Shown here one piece after another: positions 1 to 9,035 of a DNA stretch of 64,000 bases. Both the position numbers and the translations under genes were made by a program. Each line of letters opens with the position of its first letter. Position 1 is the first letter of the stretch. Source of the stretch: Thauera sp. (lineage in GTDB: Bacteria; Pseudomonadota; Gammaproteobacteria; Burkholderiales; Rhodocyclaceae); contig JACKMB010000010.1 of the NCBI GenBank assembly GCA_024235615.1, positions 1 to 64,000 of the forward strand, given 5' to 3'. The notes below the pieces were generated by a model, which made no database searches, had not been told where the DNA came from, and saw only the letters and a list, made by a program, of their open reading frames with translations.

Positions 1-1
1 A

Positions 2-781
2 TTCGTCGCCTTGGTGGGTTTTCTGGATGACCACGGCCACATCGCGGCGCGCTGGCGCCTGCTGACACATTTCGTCGCGGCCTTCTGGGCGCTTGGCTGG
101 TTGGGCGGCGCGCCTGCCTTGCAGCTTTTCGGGGTGCAGTTCGATCTCGGCTGGCTGGGATTCGCCTTGGCGGCTGTGTATCTGGTTTGGCTGCTCAACC
201 TCTACAACTTCATGGACGGCATCGACGGCATCGCCAGCGTGGAGGCGATCTGTGTGTGCGTGGGCGGGGCACTGCTCTATGTGCTACTGGGCAAGCCGGA
301 TCTGGCCTTGTTGCCGCTGATGCTAGCAGCGGCGGTGGCCGGGTTTCTGTACTGGAACTTCCCGCCCGCACGGATTTTCATGGGCGACGCGGGAAGCGGT
401 TTTCTGGGCATCGTTCTGGGCATCATGTCGATCCAGGCGGGCTGGGTGGATCCGGCCTTGTTCTGGAGTTGGGTGATCTTGCTCGGGGTGTTCGTGGTGG
501 ATGCGACCTTCACCCTCGTGCGCCGCCTGTTGCGTGGCGACAAGGTGTATGAAGCGCACCGTAGTCATGCCTATCAATACGCGTCGCGCCGGTTTGGGCG
601 CCATCTGCCGGTGACGCTGGCTGTCGGCGTGATCAATCTGGCATGGCTGCTGCCGATTGCGCTGTTCGTCGGCACGGGCAAGGTCGGCGGGGTGATTGGG
701 GTCGTGCTGGCCTATGCACCGCTCGTGCTCCTGGCGATCAAGTTCCATGCGGGTGAACTGGAGGTGAGGCAGGCGGCATGA
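2..781 (+). CDS. Glycosyltransferase family 4 protein (WecA/WbpL-like lipid-carrier sugar-phosphate transferase), 5' partial
   Basis: Polytopic membrane enzyme of the MraY/WecA superfamily, which moves a sugar-1-phosphate from a UDP-sugar to undecaprenyl phosphate to start a surface polysaccharide unit at the inner membrane. The reading frame is open from base 2, so the N-terminus lies outside the window; about 259 residues are visible. Family motifs seen: NLYNFMDGIDGIAS, the FMGDAGSGFLG loop and the His-containing EAHRSHAYQ loop near the C-terminus, among several hydrophobic segments. Its stop overlaps the start of the acetyltransferase (ATGA), indicating co-translation. WbpL/WecA-type function is supported by the adjacent WbpM-like dehydratase; the sugar substrate cannot be assigned. 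Confidence 0.85.
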   Translation, partial: FVALVGFLDDHGHIAARWRLLTHFVAAFWALGWLGGAPALQLFGVQFDLGWLGFALAAVYLVWLLNLYNFMDGIDGIASVEAICVCVGGALLYVLLGKPDLALLPLMLAAAVAGFLYWNFPPARIFMGDAGSGFLGIVLGIMSIQAGWVDPALFWSWVILLGVFVVDATFTLVRRLLRGDKVYEAHRSHAYQYASRRFGRHLPVTLAVGVINLAWLLPIALFVGTGKVGGVIGVVLAYAPLVLLAIKFHAGELEVRQAA

Positions 782-1353
782 GCAAGCGCGTCATCGTGAT
801 TGGGGCAGGTGGCCATGGGCGGTCCGTAGCCGAGGCGATTCTGCTGCTCGGGCGGGATGAACTCGTCGGCTTTGTCGATGACGGCGCCGATGCGAACGCG
901 AGGGTGTGGGGCTATCCGATCCTCGGCAGGACGGACTCGCTTCACTCCTTGTGCGAGTATGCCGATGCAGTTGTAGTCGCGATCGGCAACAATGCCGTCC
1001 GCGAAAAGCTGCATGCGCGGGTGCGCGAAGCTGGCTTCGAGCTGCTGAGCGTGATCCATCCCACTACCTTCGTCTCGCCGACCGCCGCATTGGGCCCTGG
1101 ATGCGCGGTGATGGCGGGCGCGGTGGTGGGAACGGAAGCCCAGCTTGGCGAGGGCGTGATCGTCAATTGCGGCGCCACCGTCGACCACCATTGCAGGGTC
1201 GATGCCTTCGGGCACCTCGGCGTCAATGCCTGTATGGCAGGTGGATCGGTGTTGGGGCAGCGTGCCTGGATGCAGGCCGGAAGCGCGCTCGGCTATGGCG
1301 TGCAGGTGAAAGACGACGCAGTGCTTGCACCCGGCGAGGCGCGCTCGAGCTGA
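778..1353 (+). CDS. NeuD/PglD-family sugar O/N-acyltransferase (left-handed beta helix)
   Basis: 191-residue acyltransferase. The N-terminus has a Rossmann-like nucleotide-sugar binding motif (IVIGAGGHGRSVAEAI), followed from about residue 95 by hexapeptide repeats (PTAALGPGCAVMAGAVVG, VNCGATVDHHC) that build the left-handed beta helix. Family members acetylate amino sugars during O-antigen, sialic acid or bacillosamine synthesis. It starts by a 4-base overlap with the upstream transferase and lies before a 4,6-dehydratase, which fits modification of a 4-amino-6-deoxy sugar (inference). The C-terminus stops at VLAPGEARSS, without the usual final VVGxPA-type coil, so it may be slightly truncated. 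Confidence 0.8.
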   Translation: MSKRVIVIGAGGHGRSVAEAILLLGRDELVGFVDDGADANARVWGYPILGRTDSLHSLCEYADAVVVAIGNNAVREKLHARVREAGFELLSVIHPTTFVSPTAALGPGCAVMAGAVVGTEAQLGEGVIVNCGATVDHHCRVDAFGHLGVNACMAGGSVLGQRAWMQAGSALGYGVQVKDDAVLAPGEARSS

Positions 1354-1408
1354 GCCCAAACTCTTTCTTAGGTCGCCCATCGGGGCGGCGCTGGATGCAT
1401 GGCTGGTT

Positions 1409-3244
1409 ATGAATAATTCAATCCGTTCCGTTCTTGTCTTCCTGTTCGACCTGCTTGCGGTAGTAATCGCCTGGGTCGGGGGGATGTGGATTCGCTTCAA
1501 CTTCGAGTGGTCCAGCACCTATTCTCAAAAGCTGTTGCTTGGCCTTGCCGTGCTGCTCGTGGTCCACGCGCTCGCCTGCCGCTGGGCCGGCCTGTACCGG
1601 GGGATGTGGATCTTCGCGAGCCTTCCGGATCTGAAGCGCGTTCTGCGCGCGGTGGGCGTCTCGGCCCTGGCGCTGGTCGCGCTGCTGGCGGTCGATCGCA
1701 CACCCGGCCCCGAAATCCCCCGCTCCATGCTCGTCCTCTACCCCCTGCTGCTACTCATCGTCATGGGCGGCGGCCGCGCCGCTTGGCGCATGTGGCGCGA
1801 GCATCGTCTCTTCGGCGATCTGGTCGCCGCCGGCAAACCGGTGGTGATTGTCGGCGCGGGCAGTGGTGGAGCAATGTTGGTGCGCGAGCTCGAGCGCAGC
1901 CCGGACTGGCGGGTGGTCGCCCTGGTCGATGACAACCCGACGAAGTGGGGCCTGGAACTCTACGGCCACCCGGTCGTCGGCAAGATCGAACTGCTGCCGC
2001 AGGTGCTCGCGGACTACAAGGCGAATCATGTGATCCTGGCCATGCCCTCGGCAGCTGGCGACACGCTCAAGCATGCGGCGGACACCGCGGTACGAGCCGG
2101 CGCCCACGTCTTCACCGTGCCCGGCATCGAGGACCTGATGAGCGGCAAGGTGGCGATCAACGCAATGCGCCCGGTGGACATCGAGGACCTGCTCGGCCGC
2201 GAGCCGGTGAAGATCGATTCGGCGCATGTGCAGGCCATGATCACCGGCAAGACTGTGCTGATCACCGGTGCGGGCGGTTCGATCGGCAGCGAGCTTTGTC
2301 GCCAGCTCGCGCGCTTCGCGCCGGCCCGGCTGGTGCTGTTCGAGGCCAGCGAGTTCGCGCTGTACAACATCGAGCAGTGGTTTCGCGTGCACAAGCCCGA
2401 GACGCAGATCGTACCGCTGGCCGGCGACGTGAAGGATGCGCCGCGCCTGGAGGAAGTGTTTGCCGAGTGGAAGCCGCAGCTCGTCTTCCACGCCGCCGCC
2501 TACAAGCACGTGCCGCTGATGGAGGTGGGCAACGCCTGGCAGGCGGTGCGCAACAACGTGCTCGGCACGCTGATGGTGGCCGCGCATGCGCAGCGCGTGG
2601 GCGCCGAGCGTTTCGTGCTGATTTCCACGGACAAGGCGGTGAATCCCACCAACGTGATGGGCGCCACCAAGCGGCTGGCCGAAATGGCCTGCGAGGGTCT
2701 TGGGCAGCTCCGCGGCAAGGGCACGCAGCTCGAGATGGTGCGCTTTGGCAACGTGCTGGGCAGCACCGGCAGCGTGATCCCCAAGTTCGCCGAGCAGATC
2801 GCGCGCGGCGGGCCGGTGACGGTGACGCACCCCGAGATCAACCGCTACTTCATGTCCATCCCCGAGGCGGCGCAGTTGGTGCTTCAGGCTGCAGCGATGG
2901 GCAACGGCGGCGAGGTCTTCGTGCTCGACATGGGCGAGCCGGTGAAGATCGTGGATCTGGCACGGAACATGATCCGGCTGTCGGGCTATACGGAAGAAGA
3001 GATCCGTATCGAGTTTTCCGGGCTGCGACCGGGCGAGAAGCTCTACGAGGAGCTGCTTGCGGATGCCGAGGAGACGCGCGAGACGCCGCATCCCAAGCTG
3101 CGCATCGCACGTTCACGGCCGGTGCCGGAGACCTTCCTCGACGAGCTGACGCAGTGGCTGTCGCAGCCTGGGCCGGTGAGCGACGACGAGGTGCGAGCGG
3201 GACTGAAGCGCTGGGTGCCGGAGTATGAGCCGGCGCGGCATTGA
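1409..3244 (+). CDS. Membrane-bound nucleoside-diphosphate-sugar 4,6-dehydratase (WbpM/CapD/PglF type)
   Basis: Dehydratase converting a UDP-N-acetylhexosamine to the 4-keto-6-deoxy intermediate. 611 residues from the ATG at 1409, where MNNSIRSVLVFLFDLL begins the first transmembrane segment; an upstream in-frame ATG at 1325 overlaps the previous gene and adds unrelated residues. Four hydrophobic N-terminal segments are followed by a first nucleotide-binding domain (VVIVGAGSGGAMLVREL). The catalytic SDR domain starts with T286-GAGGSIG. The active site has STDK (406-409) and Met417-x3-Lys421 in place of Tyr-x3-Lys, the WbpM-type substitution. Length is normal for the family. It probably acts with the flanking transferase and acyltransferase in one surface polysaccharide. 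Confidence 0.92.
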   Translation: MNNSIRSVLVFLFDLLAVVIAWVGGMWIRFNFEWSSTYSQKLLLGLAVLLVVHALACRWAGLYRGMWIFASLPDLKRVLRAVGVSALALVALLAVDRTPGPEIPRSMLVLYPLLLLIVMGGGRAAWRMWREHRLFGDLVAAGKPVVIVGAGSGGAMLVRELERSPDWRVVALVDDNPTKWGLELYGHPVVGKIELLPQVLADYKANHVILAMPSAAGDTLKHAADTAVRAGAHVFTVPGIEDLMSGKVAINAMRPVDIEDLLGREPVKIDSAHVQAMITGKTVLITGAGGSIGSELCRQLARFAPARLVLFEASEFALYNIEQWFRVHKPETQIVPLAGDVKDAPRLEEVFAEWKPQLVFHAAAYKHVPLMEVGNAWQAVRNNVLGTLMVAAHAQRVGAERFVLISTDKAVNPTNVMGATKRLAEMACEGLGQLRGKGTQLEMVRFGNVLGSTGSVIPKFAEQIARGGPVTVTHPEINRYFMSIPEAAQLVLQAAAMGNGGEVFVLDMGEPVKIVDLARNMIRLSGYTEEEIRIEFSGLRPGEKLYEELLADAEETRETPHPKLRIARSRPVPETFLDELTQWLSQPGPVSDDEVRAGLKRWVPEYEPARH

Positions 3245-3322
3245 TTCGAATAGCGTGCAGCAGCCGGGATACACTTCGTGCTCGCAGCAATAGCAGCGAA
3301 CAATGCTGATTGAGGAGACAGG

Positions 3323-3559
3323 GTGCCGACGATCTTGAGGGTTGAGGGCTATCGACTGTACTTCTACAGCCACGAACCCGGAGAGCCTCCTCATGTCCAT
3401 ATCGACAAAGGGTCTGCGACGGCGAAGGTCTGGCTGCACGATGCGTCGGTTGCGAGAAGCTCAGGTTTCACGGCCCAGGAGTTGGGCAAACTGCAACGCC
3501 TTGTGCGCAGTGAACAAGTCGTGTTGAAAGGAGCATGGGATGCATTCTTTGGCTCATGA
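3323..3559 (+). CDS. DUF4160 family protein
   Basis: 78-residue protein starting at GTG with an AGGAG Shine-Dalgarno sequence six bases upstream. It has the DUF4160 pattern: an initial PTILRVEGYRLYFYSHEPGEP followed by PPHVHIDKG, with conserved His residues, then a helix rich in Glu, Leu and Lys. The family has no proven biochemical activity that I can cite. It overlaps the following DUF2442 gene by 20 bases; these two families are often adjacent and are suspected to form a small two-protein module, possibly toxin-antitoxin-like (inference from the family pairing). Confidence 0.8.
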   Translation: MPTILRVEGYRLYFYSHEPGEPPHVHIDKGSATAKVWLHDASVARSSGFTAQELGKLQRLVRSEQVVLKGAWDAFFGS

Positions 3560-3794
3560 CACCGACGTTCGGGTGATGAACGTGAGGGTGGATGAAACTC
3601 GGCTAGAGGTCGACCTCATGGACGGTCGCACGATTGCGGTACCGCTGGCGTGGTACCCACGGCTTGCTAACGCAACGGCCGACCAGCGCAGCCACTGGGA
3701 ATTGGCCGGAGGCGGGTACGGCATCCACTGGCCGATGATCGATGAGGATTTGAGCACGGAAGGCTTGCTGCGCGGCGCACGGGCGCCGCAATAG
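3540..3794 (+). CDS. DUF2442 family protein
   Basis: 84-residue protein with the DUF2442 pattern: VRVDETRLEVDLMDGRTIAVPLAWYPRL in the N-terminal half (shown in parts: DLMDGRTIAVPL, WYPRL) and GGYGIHWPMIDEDLS in the C-terminal half. The start at 3540 lies within the end of the DUF4160 gene in another frame, so the pair is probably translationally coupled. Function is unknown; the partner suggests a shared small module. Confidence 0.8.
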   Translation: MHSLAHDTDVRVMNVRVDETRLEVDLMDGRTIAVPLAWYPRLANATADQRSHWELAGGGYGIHWPMIDEDLSTEGLLRGARAPQ

Positions 3795-3822
3795 TTGTGG
3801 CGATCTCTACCGGGCCAGAAGA

Positions 3823-3875
3823 AATCGGGGTCTGACCACTATTTCCCGCTCTGACCTCGATTTCTCCGCCACATC
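3823..3875. repeat. GGGGTC-type palindromic repeat, left of ccdAB
   Basis: Contains GAAATCGGGGTCTGACC followed by an inverted, degenerate copy ending in GACCTCGATTTC. A related sequence lies at 4477-4506 on the other side of ccdAB, and partial relatives occur at 5214-5240 and inside polA. No transposase is in the window. Confidence 0.6.
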
Positions 3876-3932
3876 TCGTAGACTCGCGATCTTGCGGTAT
3901 ATTGGTGCGGTATTTCGAGTAGGAGCCTAGCC

Positions 3933-4187
3933 ATGGTATCTGCCATCAAACGCAAGACGTCCCTGACGCTGGACGCCGAGGTGCTTGACTCCGCCAAGGC
4001 ACTGGAGATTAACGTATCGGCCGTGGCCGAAGCGGCGCTCAAGAGGGCGGTGGCCGAAGCCCGTCGCAAGCAGTGGCTGACTGAAAATGCAGACAACTTT
4101 GCTGCACAAGCTGCGTGGCACGAGCGCAATGGGCACCCGCTGGCCGACATCATGAGTGCTCCAGGGGCCGCTTCGTGGAACACCTGA
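3933..4187 (+). CDS. ccdA: Type II antitoxin, CcdA family
   Basis: 84-residue antitoxin. The N-terminus (KRKTSLTLDAEVLDSAKALEINVSA) has the ribbon-helix-helix pattern used for DNA binding and autoregulation, and the C-terminus (NADNFAAQAAWHERNGHPLAD) has the CcdA tail that wraps and neutralises CcdB. An AGGAG sequence precedes the ATG by about ten bases. It overlaps the ccdB start by 13 bases, the typical antitoxin-first coupled arrangement. The tail residues W-HERNGHPLAD match family expectation, so the antitoxin looks intact. Confidence 0.9.
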   Translation: MVSAIKRKTSLTLDAEVLDSAKALEINVSAVAEAALKRAVAEARRKQWLTENADNFAAQAAWHERNGHPLADIMSAPGAASWNT

Positions 4188-4465
4188 ACCGCTACAGCGT
4201 GGCGGAATACAAGGGCGTGGCGATGGTTGTGGTCGAAAGCGACCTTTTGCCGCCCGACCCTGCGGTGGTTGTGATTCCGTTGCTGCCCGACTATCCCGCC
4301 GTCAAGGGCTTGAACCCCGAAATTCTTTATGACGGCAAGCGGTTGATTCTTGCCACCCGACTCATCGCGGCGGTGCGACGAGCCAATGTGCGTTGCGTCG
4401 GGAGCGTGGCCGATCAGGGTGACAGCATCAATCGAGCGGTCGATATTCTGATGTCTGGTGTTTAG
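4175..4465 (+). CDS. ccdB: Type II toxin, CcdB family (DNA gyrase poison)
   Basis: 96-residue toxin from the GTG at 4175 (reads M/VEHLNRYSVAEYKG), which overlaps the end of ccdA; the longer frame from 4115 only adds residues antisense to family logic. CcdB hallmarks: NRYSV near the start, VVVESDLLPPDPAVVVIPLL in the middle, and the hydrophobic C-terminus NRAVDILMSGV ending in a Gly-Val pair (classical CcdB ends WGI). CcdB traps DNA gyrase on DNA. Length is close to the classic 101 residues. The pair is flanked by related short repeats. Confidence 0.88.
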   Translation: MEHLNRYSVAEYKGVAMVVVESDLLPPDPAVVVIPLLPDYPAVKGLNPEILYDGKRLILATRLIAAVRRANVRCVGSVADQGDSINRAVDILMSGV

Positions 4466-4476
4466 TGGCGGATGCG

Positions 4477-4506
4477 CACGAAATCGGGGTATGACCCCGA
4501 TTTCCC
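4477..4506. repeat. GGGGTC-type palindromic repeat, right of ccdAB
   Basis: Near-perfect palindrome: GAAATCGGGG, a short centre, then CCCCGATTTC. Same core as the repeat at 3823-3875, so the ccdAB pair is bracketed by related sequences. Confidence 0.65.
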
Positions 4507-4561
4507 CTTAGACGTAAGCGTGCCGGTTCGTCCTACCTTGGACGGAGGCGCGCCGGTTCAT

Positions 4562-4584
4562 GTAGGAGCGCCGGCAGGCGCGAA
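4562..4584 (+). repeat. REP-like element, class B
   Basis: Single class B element (core GCGCCGGCAGGCGC preceded by GTAGGA) between ccdB and the 3' end of the Uma2 gene on the other strand. Confidence 0.8.
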
Positions 4585-4590
4585 CGCCGC

Positions 4591-5160
4591 TCAGAGCTCG
4601 ACGTCCTCGTACAGTCCATCCAGCGCCAGCGCCGCCCCGACGCTCTCCAGCCTCACCACGTCCCCCTCCCCCGCCGGATGCAGCACCCACAGCCCTTCGC
4701 TGTTCTTGCGGAAAAGGTCCGCGTGCTTGCGGTCCTGCTCGATCAGCAGGTATTCCTGCAGCGTGTCGATCTGCTGGTAGTGCTCGAACTTGCGGCCGCG
4801 GTCGAAGGCGGCGGTGGAGTCGGAGAGGACCTCGATGATCAGCGCCGGGTGCTGCTTGGCCAGGCTGGCCTCGGGCTGGCGGTCGCGCGGGTCGCAGGTG
4901 ACGAAGACATCGGGGTAGAAGACGGCGTCGGCGCGGTCGACGCGCAGCTTCATGCCGGAGAGGAAGGCGCGGCAGGGCTTGCCGGAGAGTGCGACCTTCA
5001 GGCTCGTCGCGGTGTTGAGCAGGATCGTGTAATGCGCATCCGTGCCGCCGGACATGGCGAAGACCTCGCCGCCGAGGTACTCGTGACGTTCGGGCTGATC
5101 CTCTTCCCACGCCATGTAGGCGTCGACGTCGAATTCGGATTTGAGCTTGGGCAGGGCCAT
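4591..5160 (-). CDS. Uma2 family PD-(D/E)xK endonuclease-like protein
   Basis: 189 residues from the ATG at 5160, preceded by GGAG at good spacing; an extension to 5232 is only the read-through of a repeat. Uma2 pattern: AYMAWEEDQPERHEYLGGEVFAM at the N-terminus (seen in two parts), VFYPDVFVTCD carrying the PD motif, and ALIIEVLSDSTAAFDRGRKF giving the E-x(n)-K part, then EYLLIEQDRKHADLF. The fold is that of restriction endonucleases, but the biological role of Uma2 proteins is not established. It is divergent from a second Uma2 gene at 5330 and clearly paralogous to it. Confidence 0.85.
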   Translation of the reverse strand: MALPKLKSEFDVDAYMAWEEDQPERHEYLGGEVFAMSGGTDAHYTILLNTATSLKVALSGKPCRAFLSGMKLRVDRADAVFYPDVFVTCDPRDRQPEASLAKQHPALIIEVLSDSTAAFDRGRKFEHYQQIDTLQEYLLIEQDRKHADLFRKNSEGLWVLHPAGEGDVVRLESVGAALALDGLYEDVEL

Positions 5161-5213
5161 AGTCGGAACTCCTTCGTTTGGTCGAGCATAGCGGGTCGAT
5201 TTGGGAAAGAAAA

Positions 5214-5240
5214 CCGGGGTCAGGTCTTTCATTTGCTCAC
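5214..5240. repeat. Repeat shared with the polA linker
   Basis: Contains GGGGTCAGGTCTTTCATTTG. The same stretch of about 26 bases recurs in the same orientation at about 13620-13646 inside polA. In both places the minus strand would encode MKDLTP. Confidence 0.75.
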
Positions 5241-5329
5241 GGCCGCGCCGCGGCCCGCGGCGCCCATCGAGCAGCCCGCCCTCACCCTGCTAGACTTCAG
5301 CCATCTCACGGATCGGGAGCTCGCCCATC

Positions 5330-5893
5330 ATGGCCTTGCCTCAACCCGCCGCGCGCTTCGAACGCGCGGATTTCTTCGCCTGGGAGGCCGAACAGCCCAT
5401 GAAGCACGACTACGTCGCCGGCGAGGTGTTCGCCCAGGCCGGGGCACGGCAGGATCATGTGGTCGTGGCACTCAACATCGCCACCTCGCTGCGCCAGAAG
5501 CTGCGCGGCACGCCCTGCCGGGCCTACATCTCCGACATGCAGCTCGAGGTGATGCAGGCCGATGCGGTGTTCTACCCCGACGTGATGGTGAGCTGCCACC
5601 CGGAAGACCTCGCCGCCGAGCGCGTGCTGCATCATCCGCGCGTGATCATCGAGGTGTTGAGCGACAGCACCGCCGCCTACGACCGCGGTGCCAAGTTCGC
5701 CGCGGTTCGCATGCTCGACAGCCTGCAGGAATACGCCCTGGTCGATCCCGAGCGACGCAGCGTCGAGATCTTCCGCCGCCTGCCCTCCAACGACTGGCTG
5801 CTCGCCACCGGCGACAGCGCGCGCGGCCTGGTGCTGGCGGCGCTGGAGCTGGAGATCGGGCTGGACGAGGTGTTCGAGGACGTCGGCGCCTGA
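5330..5893 (+). CDS. Uma2 family PD-(D/E)xK endonuclease-like protein
   Basis: 187 residues, starting at ATG 5330. Same family as the divergent neighbour: FFAWEAEQPMKHDYVAGEVF, VFYPDVMVSCHPED (PD motif), RVIIEVLSDSTAAYDRGAKF (E and K of the nuclease core) and EYALVDPERRSVEIFRR. The C-terminal IGLDEVFEDVGA matches the YEDV-type end of its neighbour. Catalytic residues appear intact. Such proteins are often present in many copies in these genomes; function is unproven. The gene is followed by a cluster of REP-like repeats. Confidence 0.85.
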   Translation: MALPQPAARFERADFFAWEAEQPMKHDYVAGEVFAQAGARQDHVVVALNIATSLRQKLRGTPCRAYISDMQLEVMQADAVFYPDVMVSCHPEDLAAERVLHHPRVIIEVLSDSTAAYDRGAKFAAVRMLDSLQEYALVDPERRSVEIFRRLPSNDWLLATGDSARGLVLAALELEIGLDEVFEDVGA

Positions 5894-5915
5894 CACGTAA
5901 CGGGTGCGCTTCCGT

Positions 5916-6236
5916 TCCGTGTGGGAGTGGCGGAAGGCGGGAAGGCTGTGGTTGCGTTGATGCGGTTATTCGGAGGCTGCATTCGCGCCTGCCCGCGCTC
6001 CTGCAGGGGCAACGGGTCCGCGGCGGCTTGTGTAGGAGCGCCGGCAGGCGCGAATGCAGCCGTCGGATCGTGCCAATGCGCCGAATGCTGCGCCGCCGTG
6101 TTCGCGCCTGCCGGCGCTCCTACATGAGACGGTGCGCTTTCGTTTTGCGCTGGAGCGGCAGAAGGCGGGAAGGCTGCGGTTGCGTTGGGCGGCGCGGTTA
6201 TTCGGAGGCTGCGTTCGCGCCTGCCGGCGCTCCTAC
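5916..6236. repeat. Cluster of REP-like elements before the phosphohexomutase
   Basis: Fills most of the 412-base gap between genes. Class B inverted copies lie at about 5981-6004 (degenerate), 6101-6123 and 6214-6236, and a direct class B copy at 6031-6053. A degenerate A-like copy (GGGAGTGGCGGAAGGCGGGAA) begins about 5922 and recurs about 6150. No protein-coding signal is seen here; the open frame running through it into the mutase gene is repeat sequence. Confidence 0.75.
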
Positions 6237-6305
6237 AAAAAAACCTCGCGGGCCCGGGGCGGCGGGCGCGAGATTCATTCTTTTAGCTCTTTTTTCCCAC
6301 TCCCT

Positions 6306-7726
<1,421 letters not shown>

Positions 7727-7730
<4 letters not shown>

Positions 7731-7999
7731 GAGCGCCGGCAGGCGCGAACGGCGGCGGAGCAGGTGGCACGCGCATCGATTGCAAGGGTGCAGCGGTTCG
7801 CGGCTGCCGCCGCTCCTACATAAACCGCAAGCGCACCCGTCGCCGTGCCCTATAGGAGCGCCGGCAGGCGCGAACGGCGGCGGTGCGGGTGGCACGCGCA
7901 TCGATTGCCAGGAGGCGGCGGTTCGCGGCTGCCGCCGCTCCTACATAAACCGCAAGCGCACCCGTCGCCGTGCCCTGTAGGAGCGCCGGCAGGCGCGAA
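7727..7999. repeat. Tandem REP-like repeat, 125-bp unit, about 2.2 copies
   Basis: Direct class B elements start at 7727, 7852 and 7977, exactly 125 bases apart, and inverted class A elements lie at 7797-7819 and 7922-7944. Each unit is therefore B(+) then A(-), a BIME-like pair, joined by a conserved spacer. The remaining gap to 8156 shows no gene. Confidence 0.9.
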
Positions 8000-8156
8000 A
8001 GCGGCCTCGAACTCCGGCACGCGGCTCGATGCCGGCAAGCCTGATCGCGCCAGCCGCAGCTTGGCGTAAGCTATCGCGACTCCGCGCGCCGCAGGCGACA
8101 AGCTTTCCGCCTCCTCGGCCAACCGACTCCTTCCCTTGCTCACGGACTTTCGCACC

Positions 8157-9035
8157 ATGAAAGGCATCATCCTCGCCGGCGGCTCCGGCACCCGGCTGCA
8201 TCCGATCACGCGCGGCGTCTCCAAGCAGCTGCTGCCGATCTACGACAAGCCGATGATCTACTACCCGCTGTCGGTGCTCATGCTCGCCGGCATCCGCGAG
8301 ATCCTGGTCATCTCGACCCCGGACGACCTACCCAACTTCCGCAAGCTGCTGGGCGACGGGTCGGACTTCGGCATCGCGCTGAGCTACGCCGAGCAGCCCT
8401 CGCCGGATGGTCTCGCGCAAGCCTTCCTGATCGGCGAGGAGTTCATCGGCGACGACAGCGTGTGCCTGATCCTGGGCGACAACATCTTCTACGGCTACGG
8501 CTTCAGTGCCATGCTGCGCGAGGCGGCGGGCCGCGCGTGCGGGGCGACCATCTTCGGCTACCACGTCTCCGACCCCGAGCGCTTCGGCGTGGTGGAGTTC
8601 GACGCCAGCGGCAAGGCGGTCTCGATCGAGGAGAAGCCCAAGGTGCCCAAGTCCAACTACGCCGTCACCGGGCTGTACTTCTACGACAACTCGGTAGTCG
8701 AGATCGCCCGGCAGGTGAAGCCCTCGGCGCGCGGCGAGCTCGAGATCACCGACGTCAACAACGCCTACCTCCAGCGCGGCGACCTTCACGTGAGCCTGCT
8801 CGGGCGCGGCTTCGCCTGGCTGGACACCGGCACGCACGACTCGCTGATGGAGGCGAGCCACTTCGTGCAGACCATCGAGGCCCGCCAGGGCCTGAAGGTG
8901 GCCTGCCTGGAAGAGATCGCCTACCACCAGGGCTGGCTGTCGGCCGCGCAACTGGCGCGCCAAGCCGAGGCGCTGAGCAAGACCGGCTACGGCCAGTACC
9001 TCCAGCGCCTGCTGCGCCAGGAGGTGGTCCGGTGA
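8157..9035 (+). CDS. rfbA: Glucose-1-phosphate thymidylyltransferase
   Basis: 292-residue RmlA, first step of dTDP-L-rhamnose synthesis: dTTP plus glucose-1-phosphate gives dTDP-glucose and pyrophosphate. The start is the ATG at 8157 ([18 protein letters not shown]); the frame upstream is short and lacks family similarity. Signature GGSGTRLHP with [17 protein letters not shown], metal and substrate motifs [10 protein letters not shown] and [16 protein letters not shown], and C-terminal [14 protein letters not shown] are all typical. It overlaps rfbC by four bases. rfbB and rfbD are not in this window. Confidence 0.95.
   Translation: MKGIILAGGSGTRLHPITRGVSKQLLPIYDKPMIYYPLSVLMLAGIREILVISTPDDLPNFRKLLGDGSDFGIALSYAEQPSPDGLAQAFLIGEEFIGDDSVCLILGDNIFYGYGFSAMLREAAGRACGATIFGYHVSDPERFGVVEFDASGKAVSIEEKPKVPKSNYAVTGLYFYDNSVVEIARQVKPSARGELEITDVNNAYLQRGDLHVSLLGRGFAWLDTGTHDSLMEASHFVQTIEARQGLKVACLEEIAYHQGWLSAAQLARQAEALSKTGYGQYLQRLLRQEVVR

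Noticed and set aside
4591-5232. Longer Uma2 start at 5232
   Set aside because: The extra 24 residues are translated from a dispersed repeat, and the ATG at 5160 has a proper ribosome-binding site.
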